A stretch of DNA of 48,407 bases, taken from Streptomyces varsoviensis. Its GTDB lineage: Bacteria; Actinomycetota; Actinomycetes; Streptomycetales; Streptomycetaceae. Of this stretch, positions 7,488 to 16,120 are shown piece after piece (the stretch's first letter is position 1; each line of letters opens with the position of its first letter). The notes beneath the pieces were generated by a model. The model had not been told where the DNA came from. It did not search any database and saw only the letters and a list, made by a program, of their open reading frames with translations. A program made the translations under genes and the position numbers. The DNA lies in the NCBI RefSeq assembly GCF_000718635.1, contig NZ_JOBF01000037.1, positions 1-48,407 of the forward strand, given 5' to 3'.

Positions 7488-10027
7488 GCGGCCCCCTTCT
7501 CCATGTCAATGCCGCCTTGTGCGGTGGCCTTCGGGGAGGTGTCGAGGAGCTTGAGGAGTTCGAGGCTCGGCACGTCCCATTGGACGGTTGCGCAGGAGAA
7601 ACGGCGGTCCCTGATGATGCAGTGGCCGTGCCGAATCTCGCCGTCGGGCAGGAGGCCGACGGACTGAATCAGGGCGCGGGTGTGGTCGTTCTTCGGGAGG
7701 CCGAGGAGCTCGGCCAACGCGTCCTGTTGGTCCTTGGTGGTGAGCTGGAAACCGGCGACGGTGGTCAACTGCTCGACCACGCCGACGAGTTGAACGAGGC
7801 TCTCGGGGTCCTGCGTGTCCAAGAGGAGCGACGTCGCCAGGGCTCGGCCAACACGGGCGATGTAGGAGAGGAACGAGGCACCTTGCCGGGTGGCGGTGAG
7901 AACGTGCACCTCGGGGACACACACCGCCTTGCGCAGGCCGCGCAGGTCTCGGCGGCCTGCGGTGGTGACCCCGTAGGCCAACATCGAGTGCATGAGTGCG
8001 ACAGAGAGGCGCTGGAGAGGGTTCCACTCCTCGCGCGGCGACTCGGCGCCGGGCAGGGAAAGGCCCGGCATCTGCACCACCCAGATTCCGGCCGAGGGTG
8101 TGAGCGGTTCCGTCTCGCCGGTCGGGCGGCCCATGAACGGGGCGCCGATCGCGTTCCGGCTGAGCTCGTAGAGGGCCTCGCCGGTTTCGCGGGCGAGCTC
8201 GTCCTCGTCCTGGCGGAGGTACTCGATCACCTTCCACGTAGCGGGGTCACCCTTGGCGATCACTTCGTTTGTGGCGCGGGTGATCGGCGTCTCGGCGCCC
8301 CGGGCGCGCAGGTGCGGCGGTACGGCAATGCTGAGCTGCGCCGGCACTTCGACCTGTGCGACTTCGGCGCCCTCCTTGGCCAGGAGCTTGAAGAGGTCGG
8401 CGAACCCGGCGAACTTCGGGCCGGTTTCGACGAGGTGCGCGTTCAGCCCGTACGCCTTCGCAGCCGTGACAACGCCGCCTAGATCGCCCTTGAAGTCGAG
8501 CGCGAGGCAGTACCCACCGCGGAACCCCGCGTCGAGCATCGAGAGCATCATCGCCGTTGTCTTACCTCGGCCTGACCTGCCGATATAGGCGGTCGTCGTC
8601 GCGTCCCCTCGATCCGATCCGGCAGTGACGTCATTCCGGAAGACTCCGGGGGTCGAGCCGGTCAGGTACCCGACGATGGGACCGGAGTCGTCACCGACGC
8701 GGGCGCCGCCCCAGAACCAGGAGCCAGACAGGGCGGTGACGTCGCGGGTGTGGCCGAGGTCGGGCACCCGGAGTTGGTCGCCCGGCTGCGTTTCGAGCCA
8801 GAGTTCGCGCTGTTCCTCGTCGCCGACGGTGACCTCGATCCCGAATCCACCGTAGTGGGACACGACGGCGTCCACACGGGCCCGCAGGTCGTCAAGGCTC
8901 TTGGTGCTGGTGACGACGAGGCGGGGGTGATCCTCGACGAGGGTCACGTCCTCGCGGCCCATGGCGAGTTTCAGCTCGGCCATGGCGCTTTCGGTCGACT
9001 CGATGTCGAGGCCGGGTTCCTCTGCACTGTTCTTGGCCGCCGACCGGCGCTGTTCCTTGGCGAGCTTGCGCGCGTCGTCGACCTTCTTGAGGGCCTCGCG
9101 CTTGGGCAGCACCTTGAACCGGACACTCGCCTCGGGTGAGACAGGCAGTATCAGCGCCGAGGCGTCGACGTTGGCGAGCTCCTCCTCGTCGAGGTCGGGC
9201 ACGTAGTTGATCTCGGAGAGGATGCGCAGCCATTCCCCGCTTCCGGGGCTTTCCATGACGGCCGGGAACCCGGACATGGACAGGACCGACACCCACGCCG
9301 AGACGTCGCCGGTCGCGTCGACCACGCGCAGGTGATCGGGGAACGGCAGGATGCGCCCCCTCGTCAAGGCCGCGAGCTTGGCGCCGCTGATGATGCCGGC
9401 GTTCGCTGCGGGCAGGGGCGCGGCGCGGTGCTGCTCGCGCGAGATCATCCAGGCGAGCATCTCGACCGAGGCCGGTTGGGCTTTCCACGGGCTCGATTCG
9501 AGGCGGCGGCCGAGGCGGCGCATCGTCGCGTCGAGCTTGGCGAGCTCCTTGGAGCTGACGGCCGAGGACGCGATCCCTAGACCTTCCTGCACTCCCCGGC
9601 GGCTGAGCTTGGCGGCCTGCCCGGTGCGGTCGGTGATCCGGACGCCGAGGAGGAGGTGACGGGAGTCCAATCCGATCTGGTCGAGGCGCTGCACTCGCAG
9701 GTCTGCCCACGCGCGCCAGTTGCCCGCGGTGAACATCTCCTCGGCCTCGGCGGCGTAGTCCTCGGCGTGCAGCGGGGACCACAGAACGCGGAGGTGGCAC
9801 TCGTACCCGGCCAGGGTCCGCGCGAGGGCACTGTCGGCCTGGTCGAGTTCACCGTCACGGGCGACGGTGCTCATGAGGTCAGTGTTCGAGCTCGCCAGGA
9901 CGTACCAGGCTTCCGCGTGACTGTCGGTCACGCACAGTCCGTCGGCGAGGGCGACGTACTGCGGCGGCGCGGCCGAGCGGTCGCCCCCTACGCCGAGGAA
10001 CGTCCCGATCCTCTGCGCGATCTTCAT
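7484..10027 (-). CDS. VirB4/TraC-like secretion ATPase (847 aa)
   Basis: The start is the ATG at 10027, in a 4-base ATGA overlap with the gene before it. The much longer open frame upstream is non-coding. A Walker A motif (GRSGRGKTT) lies at residues 483-491. The N-terminal ~450 residues match the usual VirB4 adaptor region in position, and a Walker-B-like and C-terminal ATPase segment follow. VirB4 ATPases power assembly of type IV secretion channels at the cytoplasmic membrane. Length and context (VirB3-like just upstream, VirB6-like downstream) fit. Confidence 0.92.
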   Translation of the reverse strand: MKIAQRIGTFLGVGGDRSAAPPQYVALADGLCVTDSHAEAWYVLASSNTDLMSTVARDGELDQADSALARTLAGYECHLRVLWSPLHAEDYAAEAEEMFTAGNWRAWADLRVQRLDQIGLDSRHLLLGVRITDRTGQAAKLSRRGVQEGLGIASSAVSSKELAKLDATMRRLGRRLESSPWKAQPASVEMLAWMISREQHRAAPLPAANAGIISGAKLAALTRGRILPFPDHLRVVDATGDVSAWVSVLSMSGFPAVMESPGSGEWLRILSEINYVPDLDEEELANVDASALILPVSPEASVRFKVLPKREALKKVDDARKLAKEQRRSAAKNSAEEPGLDIESTESAMAELKLAMGREDVTLVEDHPRLVVTSTKSLDDLRARVDAVVSHYGGFGIEVTVGDEEQRELWLETQPGDQLRVPDLGHTRDVTALSGSWFWGGARVGDDSGPIVGYLTGSTPGVFRNDVTAGSDRGDATTTAYIGRSGRGKTTAMMLSMLDAGFRGGYCLALDFKGDLGGVVTAAKAYGLNAHLVETGPKFAGFADLFKLLAKEGAEVAQVEVPAQLSIAVPPHLRARGAETPITRATNEVIAKGDPATWKVIEYLRQDEDELARETGEALYELSRNAIGAPFMGRPTGETEPLTPSAGIWVVQMPGLSLPGAESPREEWNPLQRLSVALMHSMLAYGVTTAGRRDLRGLRKAVCVPEVHVLTATRQGASFLSYIARVGRALATSLLLDTQDPESLVQLVGVVEQLTTVAGFQLTTKDQQDALAELLGLPKNDHTRALIQSVGLLPDGEIRHGHCIIRDRRFSCATVQWDVPSLELLKLLDTSPKATAQGGIDMEKGAA

Positions 10028-10590
10028 GCTTCCCCCTTGTGGTGCTGTAGTGCTTTGCGGCCGTGGGCTTTCACCACGGCGTCGGGGCCGTACAGGCGCG
10101 GCTTTGCGTTGAGGCGCAGCGGTGCGCCGGCACCCTGCGGTACGTCGTCGTCGCCGAGCCACCGCTCGACGAGTCCGCCGAGCACCGAGGAGGCGGCGAG
10201 GGTGTCGACCTTGCCGCCCCACCGGGCGCGGCGGCTGATCCATTCGCTTCGGGTCGCGGCCCGGCGCCCGCCGCAGATGATCGGCCGGTGTCCGAGGACG
10301 AGGTACCGAATCGAGATCGACCAGTTGGTGATGTTCCATCGGCGGTCGGTGCGGCGGCTGCGCTGCGTGCCGTAGACCACGGTCAGGAGCGGCGGCAGGA
10401 AGTAGATCGTGAACGTGATCCGCGAGGGCAGGCCGAACACGAGCAACAGGGAGCCGGTCCACACGATGTAGAGGGACAGGCCGAGGAGGAGCGCGCGGCG
10501 GGGGATGCCCTCGCCGAGGTCCATCCCGAGGAGCTCGTGTTGCCGGGTGTCGAGGCTGAAATGGTCGGTGTAGGTGTGGCCTCGCCGCAT
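10024..10590 (-). CDS. VirB3/PrgI/TcpE-like membrane protein (188 aa)
   Basis: Two adjacent hydrophobic segments (about residues 31-53 and 56-73) are followed by a basic cytoplasmic tail. This is the layout of the VirB3/TcpE proteins that partner with VirB4. In some systems VirB3 and VirB4 are fused, and here the genes overlap by four bases. The N-terminus may be longer or shorter by a few residues, but ATG at 10590 lies 1 base after the upstream stop, consistent with coupling. Confidence 0.8.
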   Translation of the reverse strand: MRRGHTYTDHFSLDTRQHELLGMDLGEGIPRRALLLGLSLYIVWTGSLLLVFGLPSRITFTIYFLPPLLTVVYGTQRSRRTDRRWNITNWSISIRYLVLGHRPIICGGRRAATRSEWISRRARWGGKVDTLAASSVLGGLVERWLGDDDVPQGAGAPLRLNAKPRLYGPDAVVKAHGRKALQHHKGEA

Positions 10591-10591
10591 G

Positions 10592-10864
10592 TCAGGCGGT
10601 CCCGCTGACCTTGCCCCATACGCCGGTCAGGAAGCCCTGTACGGCGTCGGGGGCCCAGATGATCGCGCCGACGAACACGGCGCCGACGCCGAGCGTGATC
10701 ATCTTCCCCCACTCGTCCTTGATGAAGTAGCCGACGGCCCGGATCGCGAGGAACGCCGCGAACAGGTTCCCGACGACAATCAAGATCCAGTCTTTGAGTT
10801 CCGCGCCCGTCGTGAGCGGGGCCGCCAAGATTTCGTGCGCTACGGGTGGGATGCGGTGTGCCAC
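10592..10864 (-). CDS. VirB2/TcpD-like small membrane protein (90 aa)
   Basis: The protein has two membrane segments (about 26-46 and 53-76) separated by a short charged loop, the size and topology of VirB2-type or TcpD-like proteins. I prefer GTG at 10864 because AAGGGGG sits 7 bases upstream. The open frame extends 27 bases further but has no ribosome-binding site there. It is the first gene of the VirB2-B3-B4 block. One copy of the 48-bp GTTATGACG element (10896-10943) lies 32 bases upstream of its start. Confidence 0.75.
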   Translation of the reverse strand: MAHRIPPVAHEILAAPLTTGAELKDWILIVVGNLFAAFLAIRAVGYFIKDEWGKMITLGVGAVFVGAIIWAPDAVQGFLTGVWGKVSGTA

Positions 10865-10895
10865 GGGTGTTCCCCCTTGAGTGATTAGCAAGCTG

Positions 10896-10943
10896 ACCAG
10901 GAGTTATGACGGGTGCTCATGTTCTGTGAGCTGGGGACATACG
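10896..10943. promoter_or_regulatory. GTTATGACG 48-bp element, copy 1
   Basis: This is one of three closely related 48-bp intergenic sequences; the others are at 18658-18705 and 41672-41719. Conserved blocks are CAGGRGTTATGACG, then a 7-base variable part, then TTTGTGAGCTGGGG-like sequence and RCATAYG. In every case the nearest gene on one side runs leftward away from the element. Function is unknown; an operator or promoter is likely. Confidence 0.75.
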
Positions 10944-10949
10944 CACCCG

Positions 10950-12071
10950 TCAGAGAGTGCCGCCGCGCACGTCGGCGACTTGCCACCGCGCAGCCTCGGC
11001 GCTCGACACCCGAGTGAGCTCTACGCGGTAGGTCTGCTCGACCGTGCCCTCGCCGAGCGTCCAGGAGACGCGGGCGGTACCGGTCCGGTCGTCGCCGGTC
11101 CCCTCGTCGATGGACCACGTAACGAGGCCCTTGTACTCGACACCTTCGGGGAGAGGCGGGACGCTCGCGCCGGGCGCGGTGACGGCTTCGGTGTCGCCGC
11201 CCGCGTAGGCGCGGAAGAACTGTTCGACGGTGCCCTCGGTCGACGCCGCGAGCTCCTGATCGGTCTTCGTGGTGGTGAGGTCGGGCGCCTTGGGGCCCTT
11301 GGTGGGGATGCCGACGAGGCCCGGCTCCCCCGTGACGATGACCCGCCCGGAGGTCTCTACGACCGGCACGTCAAGGCCCACCCACCGGGCGGGCGACTCG
11401 GGGGCCGCGGCCTTCTTCTTGTCCTTGCCGGACGGCGCGGGCGCTTCGGTCTTGATCAGGACGTCTACCCGTACGCGTGCTTGATGCTGACTGCCGGGGG
11501 TGACGGCGCCCGGCTGGACGGCGAGCACCTCCTGACGGCCGCGCCCGTCCCACCCGATCGAGGCGTCGGAGTTCTCGGGCATCAGGGCGGCCAGGAGCGC
11601 GGCGCGGTCCTCGGGCTTGTCCTGGTCCCACGCGAGGTAGGCCCGGCTGAACCTCGCGGCGACGGCCTGCGCTTCGGCGGTCGGGTAGGTCGGCGCGGCC
11701 GTCACCTTGGGGGCGGGCGGGACGTCGACCTTGGGCGGGATGAACCAGGCACGGACACCCGTCACGGCGGCGAGGAGCAGCACGAACCACACAAGGCCGC
11801 GCCCGAAGCGTCGGGCGAACACGGCGCCCGACTTCTCGTCTTGGGGAACCCACGGGGCGCGCGCCCCGGCCGCCGCGGACCGCTCGGCGGCGGAGGCCGG
11901 GGCGGTGTTCTTCTGCTGCGCGGCGAGCTCGGCGCCGGCACTCTCCCACGGGTTCGAGGGGCGCGTCTGCTGTGCCTGCGGGGGCACGGATGCCGGCGCT
12001 TTCTTGCTCTGGTCCGGCGTGGGCTCCGGTAGCCCTGCGGCCTTCCGGAGCATGGTCCCAAGCGACGGCAT
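10950..12071 (-). CDS. TcpC/VirB8-like conjugation protein (373 aa)
   Basis: A Pro/Ala-rich cytoplasmic N-terminus (residues 1-90) is followed by one membrane helix (about 92-110) and a large extracytoplasmic region that appears to hold two NTF2-like domains (about 130-240 and 280-370), as in TcpC. TcpC-type proteins are essential channel components in Gram-positive conjugation. This is the first gene of the leftward transfer operon, and its promoter should lie in 12072-12266. It is larger than the related protein at 4077-4859. Confidence 0.82.
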   Translation of the reverse strand: MPSLGTMLRKAAGLPEPTPDQSKKAPASVPPQAQQTRPSNPWESAGAELAAQQKNTAPASAAERSAAAGARAPWVPQDEKSGAVFARRFGRGLVWFVLLLAAVTGVRAWFIPPKVDVPPAPKVTAAPTYPTAEAQAVAARFSRAYLAWDQDKPEDRAALLAALMPENSDASIGWDGRGRQEVLAVQPGAVTPGSQHQARVRVDVLIKTEAPAPSGKDKKKAAAPESPARWVGLDVPVVETSGRVIVTGEPGLVGIPTKGPKAPDLTTTKTDQELAASTEGTVEQFFRAYAGGDTEAVTAPGASVPPLPEGVEYKGLVTWSIDEGTGDDRTGTARVSWTLGEGTVEQTYRVELTRVSSAEAARWQVADVRGGTL

Positions 12072-12266
12072 CCCGCAACCTCCCCCAAGTCAGGGCGCAT
12101 TGAGCGCATTGGTGATCGACCCTATGCCGAGGGTGATCACAGCGTCAAAGAAATTCGCATGGCACATGCACCGGCTGTAGCCGTCCTGTGACGTGTTGCC
12201 AACGCGAGTGATCACGGACCGCTAGAGTGCGGCCCCATGTTGAGAACGATCGGGGGGGCATGACGG
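12072..12266. promoter_or_regulatory. Divergent promoter region with GTGATCAC palindromes
   Basis: This gap separates the leftward transfer operon from the rightward tandem-HTH regulator. It contains two perfect GTGATCAC palindromes (12133-12140, 12208-12215) and a related GTGATCG at 12112. A TAGAGT -10-like hexamer lies at 12223-12228, 8 bases after the second palindrome. A TTGCC -35-like sequence lies about 20 bases before it. The palindromes are good candidates for the binding site of the neighbouring regulator, but no experiment supports this. Confidence 0.55.
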
Positions 12267-12692
12267 GTGCGCATACGTCGCGAGCGGCTGCGCGAATTGC
12301 GCACCCGGCGTCAGATGACGCAATCGGACGTGGCCGAGCTCCTCGGCTGTTCACGCGGTGCGGTTTCGACATGGGAAACCACCGGTCATCCCCCTAGACC
12401 GGCAACTATGCGCGCACTTGCCTTTCTTTACGGCGTCACTGTCTTCGACCTTATCGAGACCGAGTTACTTGATCTCAGAGTCATGCGATCCGTTTCCGGT
12501 ATGCGCCAACGGGACGTGGCCGAGCTCCTCGGCGTTCTCCCCTCGACCTATTGCGATGTGGAGACGGGGCGGCGCGATCTACCCGCGCGGTGGGTTCCCA
12601 TTATTTCCGAGGCTTTCAGCGTCCCCATGGAACTAGTAAGAGGTTTATCCCCGAGCGCTCGAAACAAGAGCGGCGGCGGCGCAGGTAATTGA
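12267..12692 (+). CDS. Tandem-HTH XRE-family regulator with two TTA codons
   Basis: The 141 residues form two helix-turn-helix units, about 6-60 (MTQSDVAELLGCSRGAVSTW) and 69-125 (MRQRDVAELLGVLPSTYCDV). The repeats are similar enough to suggest internal duplication. The GTG start is preceded by a GGGGGGG tract. Codons 67 and 127 are TTA, which in Streptomyces depends on the bldA tRNA, so translation may be tied to development. Codon use is less GC-rich than in neighbouring genes, suggesting later acquisition. The divergent position makes it a candidate controller of the transfer operon. Confidence 0.85.
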   Translation: MRIRRERLRELRTRRQMTQSDVAELLGCSRGAVSTWETTGHPPRPATMRALAFLYGVTVFDLIETELLDLRVMRSVSGMRQRDVAELLGVLPSTYCDVETGRRDLPARWVPIISEAFSVPMELVRGLSPSARNKSGGGAGN

Positions 12693-12716
12693 TACCTGCA
12701 CCGCCGCCGCTCTTTG
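12666..12716. terminator. Bidirectional terminator
   Basis: A 20-base stem rich in GCGGCGGCGG, starting GAGCGGCGG, pairs with its complement around a short ATTGA loop. The stop codon of the tandem-HTH gene lies in the hairpin and a T-rich CTTTG follows. It would serve both converging genes. Confidence 0.85.
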
Positions 12717-12734
12717 CCCGGCCTCGACCCCTCC

Positions 12735-13121
12735 TTACCGCTTAGCGCAGTGGGATAGCCACGACTCGGCGCATTTTCTGTGAATTGCATCCATTGCGGT
12801 TCCGGCGCCGCCATAGTAGATGACCCCTAGCGGGTCTTCCCGAATGGCGCTCATCCTGAACAGACTTTCCGCATGGGGAGCCAAGTTCCGCATTAGCGCA
12901 TTCGCCTGCCCGTTATCGAGAGGAGGGACGGGAACACGATAGTGCCAACCAGAACCGACGAGGACCGGAGTAATCTCGGCGGACTCATCCGCCGCATACA
13001 TGCGCGCTACGCCATGGAATAGATCGATCGAGAAATACGCCGCACGCCCCCTCGACAGTTCGTTACCGGTCTCGTCGAGGAACTGACACAGGAACCCGCT
13101 CGCGGTTTGTGCGTCAGCCAT
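12735..13121 (-). CDS. Hypothetical protein (128 aa)
   Basis: The family is not recognised. It is a mixed alpha/beta, soluble-looking protein without membrane segments. I chose the ATG at 13121, which overlaps the end of the FtsK-like gene by 8 bases; the longer open frame upstream is only the shadow of that gene. The overlap suggests cotranscription with the coupling ATPase, so a transfer-related role is possible. Confidence 0.7.
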   Translation of the reverse strand: MADAQTASGFLCQFLDETGNELSRGRAAYFSIDLFHGVARMYAADESAEITPVLVGSGWHYRVPVPPLDNGQANALMRNLAPHAESLFRMSAIREDPLGVIYYGGAGTAMDAIHRKCAESWLSHCAKR

Positions 13122-15408
13122 TTTTGGCCCCTTCCGACTGCACCTCTGCGGAGTCCTTGCGAGAGCTCGGGTTGTTCTCTTCCTGCCACTTTCGCCACTC
13201 GGCGAGCCACTTTGTGAGCTCCTCCTCGGAATAGTAGGAGGTCTGCCCGTCCGTGATTCCCTCGGGCGGTGTGATCCCTCGCGTGGCCCCCCGCTTGAAA
13301 TACGTCCGGACCGTGGACGCCTTCCACGGGAGAATTCCCTTTGCGTGCGCGTCGGCAAGGCTGAACGTATCGGGGAGCTTCTCCTCCTGGTCCTCGACGA
13401 GCTCGGGGACGGGCCCGGTGCCGGCGCCTGTCGCGCCCCCTGTCGCGCCCGCTGTCACGAGGACCCCTGTCGTCCCCTGTGAGCTGGGAGAACCCCCCGT
13501 GATCCCCCTGTGTGCCGAGGAGGCGACACCGGCGAACGCGACGGGTCCGTGTTCGCCGCCGGGGAGGAACTTCGCGGTGGCCGCGGTGGCGTTCACCTCG
13601 ACGAGGATCTCGGGCGTGATCCATGGGGCCATTTCCCCGCGGTCGAACCATTCGGGTGCGGGCGGGCATTGTGCGAGGTACGCGCCGACGTCGGGCGTGA
13701 TGTAACTCGGCTGAATCTCGCGGACGTACAGGTAATCGGCGTCGGGGGCCTTTTGCTTGTCCGTGTAGGCGCCGCGCCCCTTGATTTTCGAGTTGAATCC
13801 GAGAACGGGTGTGCTCTGCCCGAATGCCACACTCCAGGAAACACGGTCCTGCTGGCCTACGGCGATGCGCGTCCCAATCTGCGCCCGCTCCATCGTTCCG
13901 CCGAAAAACGCGTTCGCGAACTGCTGCGTGCCGACGACGACACGGTGATTCGACGAACGGCCTTGCAGGAGGATAATCGCGAGCCAGTCAAGGAAGGGCG
14001 GGGTTCCCTTTCCCTTGATGCCGTACCGCCACCAGCTATACGCGAGCTTGATAAGCGTCGGGAGCTCATCGACGACGAGCGTCCTTGATACGAGTTGACT
14101 CCTCAACTGCGGATCGGCGTCCTTTTCGGCCGCCGCCTCGGCCGCCATCATTGAGGCGAGGAACTCAGCAAAAGCGGCGATGCACTCGCGCGTGGTCTTG
14201 TGGACGCGCACGCCCGAAAACCCTTCGGCTTCCTTGAGGCTGTTCCGCTTCGTGTCGAGAATGTCGATCAGCTCGCCATTCTGCCGCCCGTGCACGACCG
14301 GGATATAGAGCACGGTCGATTTACCGGAACCGGTGTCACCGGCCACACCCCAATGCGGCGTTGCCGTCTGCGTCTCGATTACAGCGTCTACGATGCTGTC
14401 GCCCTCGATCGCCCGACCGATGAATACGCGGAACGGGTCTCCGGTCGACCTCCACGGGACATAGTCGGGGAGGACGGGTTTCGGCGTGGGCGCAGGCTTG
14501 GGCGTCCACTCGGCGAAATGCTCTTTCGTCGTGCGCTCCCACCGGGACACCCATTCACCGGGTACGCGTTCCTCGATAACGCGCTCAATGGCGGCGACGG
14601 CCTCGGGTCCGCCCATCCATTTAGCGGGCAGGCGCAGCACGATTCGAGCACCGTCGGCGGTCATGTCGTCGGGTACCGATAGCCACCGCTCCCGGGGCTC
14701 GGTCTCCTCCATGCGGAGAATCTGACGGACTGCCACCCACACGCCAGGACCGTAGATTTGTCGATCCGTCCACACGGGCGATACGCGCCACCACCCGAGA
14801 CCGGCCGGGCTGGTGAGTGCGGCGACAATCACCGCCCCCGCGACGGCGATTAGGACGAGCTCGGTTACGGCGGGGGCGCGCCACCATCCATAAGCCACCA
14901 GGAAGGGCGACAGGCGGACCGCTGAGCGCGCAGCGCGCGGCCATCGGTGCCAGGCGGCCAGGACGCGCCCGAGGCCGCGCAGGGCGCCCCACAGCACACG
15001 CACGGGAGCGGTGAGCGCCCGGACGATCCGGCGGGCCGGGCCGGTCTTGCCGAGCGGCACGGGCGGCGAGGAGCTGCTCGACGCGGAGCCGAGCTCGGCG
15101 ACGGGCGTCTCGGTCTTCTGGTCATCCGGGAGCGGGGCGCCGGCACGCCACCATGTGGCCTCGCTGCGCGGTGTGCCGTTGAGCTCGCGGCCGGAGACGT
15201 ACCGGCCGATGCCTGCGGCCACGTTCCCGAAGAACCGTTCAATGGAGCGGTTGAACTCGGCGCGCTCGGCCGGTGTCCCCTGGTTCGCGAGCACCGCGAG
15301 AACGATCATCACGGCGAACAATCCGCCGCCGCCGAGGCCGAGCGCGCCCCCGGGGACGTCGTGAAGGAGCTCGCGGACGTCCGGGAGCTCCGGTAGGGCG
15401 GTTTGCAC
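13114..15408 (-). CDS. FtsK/SpoIIIE-like DNA-pumping ATPase (coupling protein candidate)
   Basis: About 764 residues from the GTG at 15408, which directly follows GGGGGAGGA. The frame stays open to 15507, so the start is uncertain. One N-terminal hydrophobic segment and another near 180-200 precede the motor domain. Walker A (GDTGSGKST) is at about 357-365, with Walker-B-like TLVVDELP near 440. A winged-helix-like C-terminus follows a Gly/Ala/Thr linker. The linker DNA at 13429-13447 carries TGTCGCG repeats. It is a plausible TcpA-like coupling protein for the type IV system. Confidence 0.85.
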   Translation of the reverse strand: MQTALPELPDVRELLHDVPGGALGLGGGGLFAVMIVLAVLANQGTPAERAEFNRSIERFFGNVAAGIGRYVSGRELNGTPRSEATWWRAGAPLPDDQKTETPVAELGSASSSSSPPVPLGKTGPARRIVRALTAPVRVLWGALRGLGRVLAAWHRWPRAARSAVRLSPFLVAYGWWRAPAVTELVLIAVAGAVIVAALTSPAGLGWWRVSPVWTDRQIYGPGVWVAVRQILRMEETEPRERWLSVPDDMTADGARIVLRLPAKWMGGPEAVAAIERVIEERVPGEWVSRWERTTKEHFAEWTPKPAPTPKPVLPDYVPWRSTGDPFRVFIGRAIEGDSIVDAVIETQTATPHWGVAGDTGSGKSTVLYIPVVHGRQNGELIDILDTKRNSLKEAEGFSGVRVHKTTRECIAAFAEFLASMMAAEAAAEKDADPQLRSQLVSRTLVVDELPTLIKLAYSWWRYGIKGKGTPPFLDWLAIILLQGRSSNHRVVVGTQQFANAFFGGTMERAQIGTRIAVGQQDRVSWSVAFGQSTPVLGFNSKIKGRGAYTDKQKAPDADYLYVREIQPSYITPDVGAYLAQCPPAPEWFDRGEMAPWITPEILVEVNATAATAKFLPGGEHGPVAFAGVASSAHRGITGGSPSSQGTTGVLVTAGATGGATGAGTGPVPELVEDQEEKLPDTFSLADAHAKGILPWKASTVRTYFKRGATRGITPPEGITDGQTSYYSEEELTKWLAEWRKWQEENNPSSRKDSAEVQSEGAKNG
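13426..13483. repeat. TGTCGCG repeat array, copy C
   Basis: TGTCGCGCCC occurs at 13429 and 13441, followed by CTGTCACGAGG, CCTGTCGTCC and CCTGTGAGC. The array lies inside the linker-coding part of the FtsK-like gene. It is a shorter relative of the arrays at 38287-38378 and 44640-44743. Confidence 0.5.
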
Positions 15409-15475
15409 TCCTCCCCCTCTCTGTTCCGCACGCCCGGCGGTACAGGGCGTGCCGTAGTGATCCTCGCGCACGGGT

Positions 15476-15505
15476 GTGTCAGGGCGCCGCCCTGTTCCCT
15501 GACAC
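15476..15505. terminator. Hairpin upstream of the FtsK-like gene
   Basis: GTGTCAGGG pairs with CCCTGACAC, with a GC-rich inner part. Together with the hairpin at 15512-15538 it separates the flavoprotein gene from the FtsK-like gene, arguing that the latter has its own promoter. Confidence 0.7.
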
Positions 15506-15511
15506 ATCGAC

Positions 15512-15538
15512 GCGCCCGGCCCCTCGGGGACCGGGCGC
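15512..15538. terminator. Terminator after the flavoprotein gene
   Basis: GCGCCCGG and CCGGGCGC stems enclose a C/G-rich loop, 16 bases after the flavoprotein stop at 15554, in the right place to end leftward transcription of the XRE-flavoprotein pair. Confidence 0.8.
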
Positions 15539-15553
15539 GGGACTGCGGGCGGG

Positions 15554-16120
15554 TCAGGAAGCGTCGGGCGCGGGGAGGTTGTCGAGGGCGAGCTCCCACG
15601 GGTACGCCTCGACGTCCCCGTGTTTCGGGCGGTGCGGGCGGAACCCGCCCTCGCCGCCGCCCTGGCCGTCGTCGAGGAGGACCCTCACCCCTGCCTCGCG
15701 CAGGAATGCGACGCTGCGGGCGAGCGCAGGGTGTCGGGCCTGCGCGTTGTTGAGGTACGGGAGCGCGACGAGGGGAAGGTCGAGGCCGATTGCCTCGGTG
15801 ACCAGGCCGAGGGCGAGGGTGTCGCTTATGCCGGCGGCCCACTTGTTGAGGGTGTTGAAGGTGGCGGGGGCGACGAGGAGGGCGTCGGCGGCCGGGAGCG
15901 CGTCGGCCTGACTCGGGAGCTTGTACGTGTGGCGCACCGGGTGCCCGGTGGCCTCGCGCAGCTCGTCGAGCTCGCCCTCGGCGTCCTCGGTGGCCCACCG
16001 GTAGGCGGAAGGGGTGAGGACGAGGCAGACGTCCCAGCCTCGGGCCTGCGCGGCGCGGATGCCGGTACGGGCGTGACGGGCGGGCGGGGCGGCGCAGGTG
16101 ATCAGATACAGGGTTTTCAC
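15554..16120 (-). CDS. Flavoprotein (HFCD/flavoprotein-fold) (188 aa)
   Basis: The protein resembles the flavoprotein family (FMN-binding, decarboxylase-like fold). It has an N-terminal beta strand LYLITCAAPP, a central LLVAPATFNTLNKWAAGISD segment typical of the phosphate/flavin-binding and PASANT-like region, and a short C-terminus. The GTG start overlaps the XRE gene stop (GTGA). XRE regulator plus flavoprotein is a very common gene pair in Streptomyces; its substrate is not known to me. It is soluble and probably trimeric by family analogy. Confidence 0.85.
   Translation of the reverse strand: MKTLYLITCAAPPARHARTGIRAAQARGWDVCLVLTPSAYRWATEDAEGELDELREATGHPVRHTYKLPSQADALPAADALLVAPATFNTLNKWAAGISDTLALGLVTEAIGLDLPLVALPYLNNAQARHPALARSVAFLREAGVRVLLDDGQGGGEGGFRPHRPKHGDVEAYPWELALDNLPAPDAS

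Noticed and set aside
10865..10891. Upstream start for the VirB2-like gene
   Set aside because: The extended frame lacks a ribosome-binding site, while AAGGGGG lies 7 bases before the GTG at 10864.
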